Below are positions 62,105 to 64,000 of a DNA stretch of 64,000 bases, one piece after another (within the stretch, counting starts at the first letter, position 1; every line of letters starts with the position of its first letter). The DNA is from an uncultured Erysipelotrichaceae bacterium (GTDB lineage: Bacteria; Bacillota_I; Bacilli_A; Erysipelotrichales; Coprobacillaceae). The DNA is taken from contig CAJUOS010000007.1 of NCBI GenBank assembly GCA_910588075.1, positions 1 to 64,000 on the forward strand, written 5' to 3'. The translations under genes were made by a program, and so were the position numbers. The notes beneath the pieces are model-generated. The model was not told the origin of the DNA and ran no database searches. It saw only the letters and a list, made by a program, of their open reading frames with translations.

Positions 62105-63499
62105 TCATTCATCATTTAATATTTGATATGCCTTTCCTAATAAAGAAAGTGCTAAAACGTTGTTTGTTTCATCTTCAAGGATGTTAATTGCCTTATCAAT
62201 ATCTTTACCAACATCCTGATTGCCATAAAATAATTGAACTGCCTGCCTATACTGTTCAGACCATTCCATTATAAATTTATCACCACTTGATTTGTATGGT
62301 ATTCCAATATCATCTATAGAAGCAATCAGTTCACCTTCTATATCTTCATGTAATAACTGCTCACTAAATTGTTCATATTGAAGTACCTTATTTTCATCAT
62401 AACCCATGACTTCTTTTAATATCATATTCTTGATACTCTTAAATTCTCTTTGTTCAAGAAGTGGTAATTGTTCCAATTCCTTATTGGAGTAAGTTGCTAC
62501 AATATCTTTCTTATACATTTTCCACTGTTCATAAAGTTCAGTAAGTGTATGATACTTTTCCAGTTCCCTTAAAATATCATTAATAAGTTGTTTGGATTCT
62601 TTAGGTATATATGCATACATTAATCTTCCATGATAATTTTTTAAACTCTCTCTAAGCTCATTTATTTTATCAAATAGAATTTCATTATTGGACATATGAT
62701 GATTCATATCATACAGAAGTTTTTCAACCAGTTCTTTACTGTAATGTTTAATTTCATCTCGTTTGTCTGTTTGCTTTTGATAGATATGAAGCAATTCATT
62801 ATGAAAAATTTCATGCCCATATATTCTTCTGATTTCTTCGATACCTTGTCTTGTCACAAAACCTTCTTTAGGATCAGTTGAATAAACAACCATATGAATA
62901 TGTGGATGGTGTCCTTCATTATGAAAAGCAGCATACCATTTCAGATGTGCTGGATCAATCTTCATTGCTTTAGCCAGTTCATTTCTCTGACTTTGGCAAA
63001 GTGACATCCAGCTTTGAACATTATCATATCCAAGTCTTGTTGCATCCTCTCTTTTCAAAGAAATAATATGAGTCCACACATAACCTTCATGTTGTCCAAT
63101 TTCATCAACAACATTATGAAGATCAACAACAGTTCCTGCATCTGAAAAAAGTCCATGTTCTCCCAGTTTTTCTACTCTTGGTCTATTCGCAATATAACTG
63201 ACATACTTTTCTTTGGATATGACTCCATTTATATTTTGATCCATAACAGTTGAAATAAGTTCACTGGCATTTTTTCTTGTTGGATTTAAAATATAATCCT
63301 GATATTCATACATATCATTGACATCTGAAAAATCTTTTTTTATTTCTTTAATCAGTTCTTTTTGTTTTTTAGTAGCTGGACTATCTCCATAAGTTGAAGT
63401 ATAAGTTTCCACTCCATCACGAGTTGCTATATATTTGACATAAAATTCTTTATGTGATGATCTATTTATATATCCAGTTTTTACTATAATTCTTGGCAC
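62105..63499 (-). CDS. MobP3-family relaxase, interrupted by TGA
   Basis: A 464-residue part of the relaxase. I use the GTG at 63499, preceded by GGAG, because MobP3 proteins start M-(P/A)-R-I-I-x-K-x-x-Y, seen here as PRIIVKTGYI. The three-His motif HNEGHHPHIHMVVYSTD is at about residues 200-220 and is the relaxase metal site. The C-terminal part runs into Sel1-like sequence before the TGA at 62105. It would nick oriT and start conjugative transfer. If TGA is a true stop, the Sel1 tail is lost. Confidence 0.8.
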   Translation of the reverse strand: MPRIIVKTGYINRSSHKEFYVKYIATRDGVETYTSTYGDSPATKKQKELIKEIKKDFSDVNDMYEYQDYILNPTRKNASELISTVMDQNINGVISKEKYVSYIANRPRVEKLGEHGLFSDAGTVVDLHNVVDEIGQHEGYVWTHIISLKREDATRLGYDNVQSWMSLCQSQRNELAKAMKIDPAHLKWYAAFHNEGHHPHIHMVVYSTDPKEGFVTRQGIEEIRRIYGHEIFHNELLHIYQKQTDKRDEIKHYSKELVEKLLYDMNHHMSNNEILFDKINELRESLKNYHGRLMYAYIPKESKQLINDILRELEKYHTLTELYEQWKMYKKDIVATYSNKELEQLPLLEQREFKSIKNMILKEVMGYDENKVLQYEQFSEQLLHEDIEGELIASIDDIGIPYKSSGDKFIMEWSEQYRQAVQLFYGNQDVGKDIDKAINILEDETNNVLALSLLGKAYQILNDE

Positions 63500-63560
63500 T
63501 TCATTTTCTCCTTCCAAAAAAAAAGGAACATCAATTGTTCCCATTTTCATAACTACTATT

Positions 63561-63842
63561 TTATCTTTGAGTTAAGGCAAGTCCTAAATCAAAACCTATA
63601 AATAAACCCTCTTTAAATACACTTAACATTTCCTCATTTTCAAGTGTTGCTCTTACTCCAAACCATTCATTATCAATAACTAATGCCTGTTCATTTCCAT
63701 ACTTTTCCACCAAAGCACTGATTATTTTTTCATGAACAATGTCAAACTTCTCATGTGCTTTGATTAGTTCTTCAGTTTTTTCATATGGTTTTTCATTTGG
63801 ACAGATATCTCCATTATACAAATCCCTAATAACTTTATGCAT
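63561..63842 (-). CDS. Small DUF6809-like protein upstream of the relaxase
   Basis: A 93-residue protein: VIRDLYNGDICPNEKPYEKT at the start and EGLFIGFDLGLALTQR at the end, with helical middle. This wording (LY-x-G-x-I-x-P-x-E ... GF-x-LG) resembles DUF6809 small proteins found in Firmicute mobilizable elements; recognised from memory. It ends ten bases upstream of the annotated relaxase frame, so it belongs to the same operon. GGAGAGAAA precedes its start. Confidence 0.6.
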   Translation of the reverse strand: MHKVIRDLYNGDICPNEKPYEKTEELIKAHEKFDIVHEKIISALVEKYGNEQALVIDNEWFGVRATLENEEMLSVFKEGLFIGFDLGLALTQR

Positions 63843-63906
63843 CTTGGTCTTTCTCTCCTTTCAGCACATACACTACCATACTCTTTTTAACTTATCCATA
63901 CAATTT

Positions 63907-64000
63907 TTATTTACTTTTTTGGTATCTGTTGATTTCTTCAAAGTCAAGTTTTCCATTTGTTCCATTAATTTCTCTGATACATTTTATTCTTAATTTTTTA
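63907..64000 (-). CDS. C-terminal end of a gene running off the window
   Basis: On the minus strand the frame LRIKCIREINGTNGKLDFEE, then INRYQKSK, stop (63907-63909), is open to the window edge. It is too short to name. Confidence 0.35.
   Translation of the reverse strand, partial: KKLRIKCIREINGTNGKLDFEEINRYQKSK

Noticed and set aside
62105..62107. TGA read as tryptophan or selenocysteine in this organism
   Set aside because: TGA is used as an ordinary stop elsewhere in the window, for example at 1570-1572 and 6455-6457, and no selenocysteine insertion structure was seen.

Overview
The window is very AT-rich DNA with short intergenic gaps, strong AGGAGG-type ribosome-binding sites and a mix of gut-Firmicute gene families: an RFN riboswitch with RibU, an EFR1 flavodoxin-ferredoxin, DUF4186, a YafY/WYL regulator, MobP3-type mobilization genes and an agr-like peptide system. 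This suggests a gut bacterium of the Erysipelotrichia/Coprobacillaceae type. That placement is an inference; there is no rRNA or tRNA gene in the window to test it.

Layout. 1-3.1 kb: the end of a type IV pilus-like operon (pilC fragment, pilin-like proteins, pilT). 3.3-22.4 kb: ordinary chromosomal genes. These are small regulators, a frameshifted PCC-domain gene, DUF3788, TfoX-C and ferritin-like genes, an acetyltransferase next to a YafY-type regulator, and a TetR-controlled RND/MMPL exporter with a heptad-repeat partner, whose control region carries three operator copies. They continue with an FMN-riboswitch ribU operon, sugar and oxidoreductase genes, a MarR-MATE pair, and an EFR1/phosphatase operon divergent from a LysR gene. 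A degraded secreted-protein gene lies at 12.7-13.5 kb.

22.6-29.4 kb is a cluster of small secreted proteins, each followed by a small membrane-anchored partner, plus a PadR/membrane protein/secreted protein operon. Part of it is duplicated and decayed. Two of the secreted genes are split by single-base shifts in A-tracts.

29.4 kb to the window end looks like stacked integrative elements. An older element (about 29.74-36.82 kb) is bounded by 22-bp near-identical direct repeats. It holds dead copies of an integrase, an HTH/excisionase gene and an accessory gene, and between these an intact four-gene restriction-modification operon: a fused double adenine methyltransferase, an unknown protein, a McrB-like AAA+ protein and a LlaJI/McrC-like nuclease. 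Next to it is the recombination module of a second element (two tandem tyrosine integrases, HTH, accessory protein, sigma-like factor; 36.9-41.3 kb). The cargo of that element is a polymorphic toxin locus with a 2,959-residue YD-repeat protein ending in a GIY-YIG-like domain, candidate immunity genes and a broken toxin-44-like fragment. After it comes an agr-like cassette in the unusual order D-A-C-B. Conjugation genes follow at 57-64 kb: HTH, coupling protein, primase-like protein, and a MobP3 relaxase with Sel1 repeats interrupted by an in-frame TGA. The element runs off the right edge.

The most interesting proposals are an agr-type peptide circuit beside a contact-type toxin on a mobile element, the restriction operon with its unknown subunit, and the secreted-protein/membrane-partner gene family.
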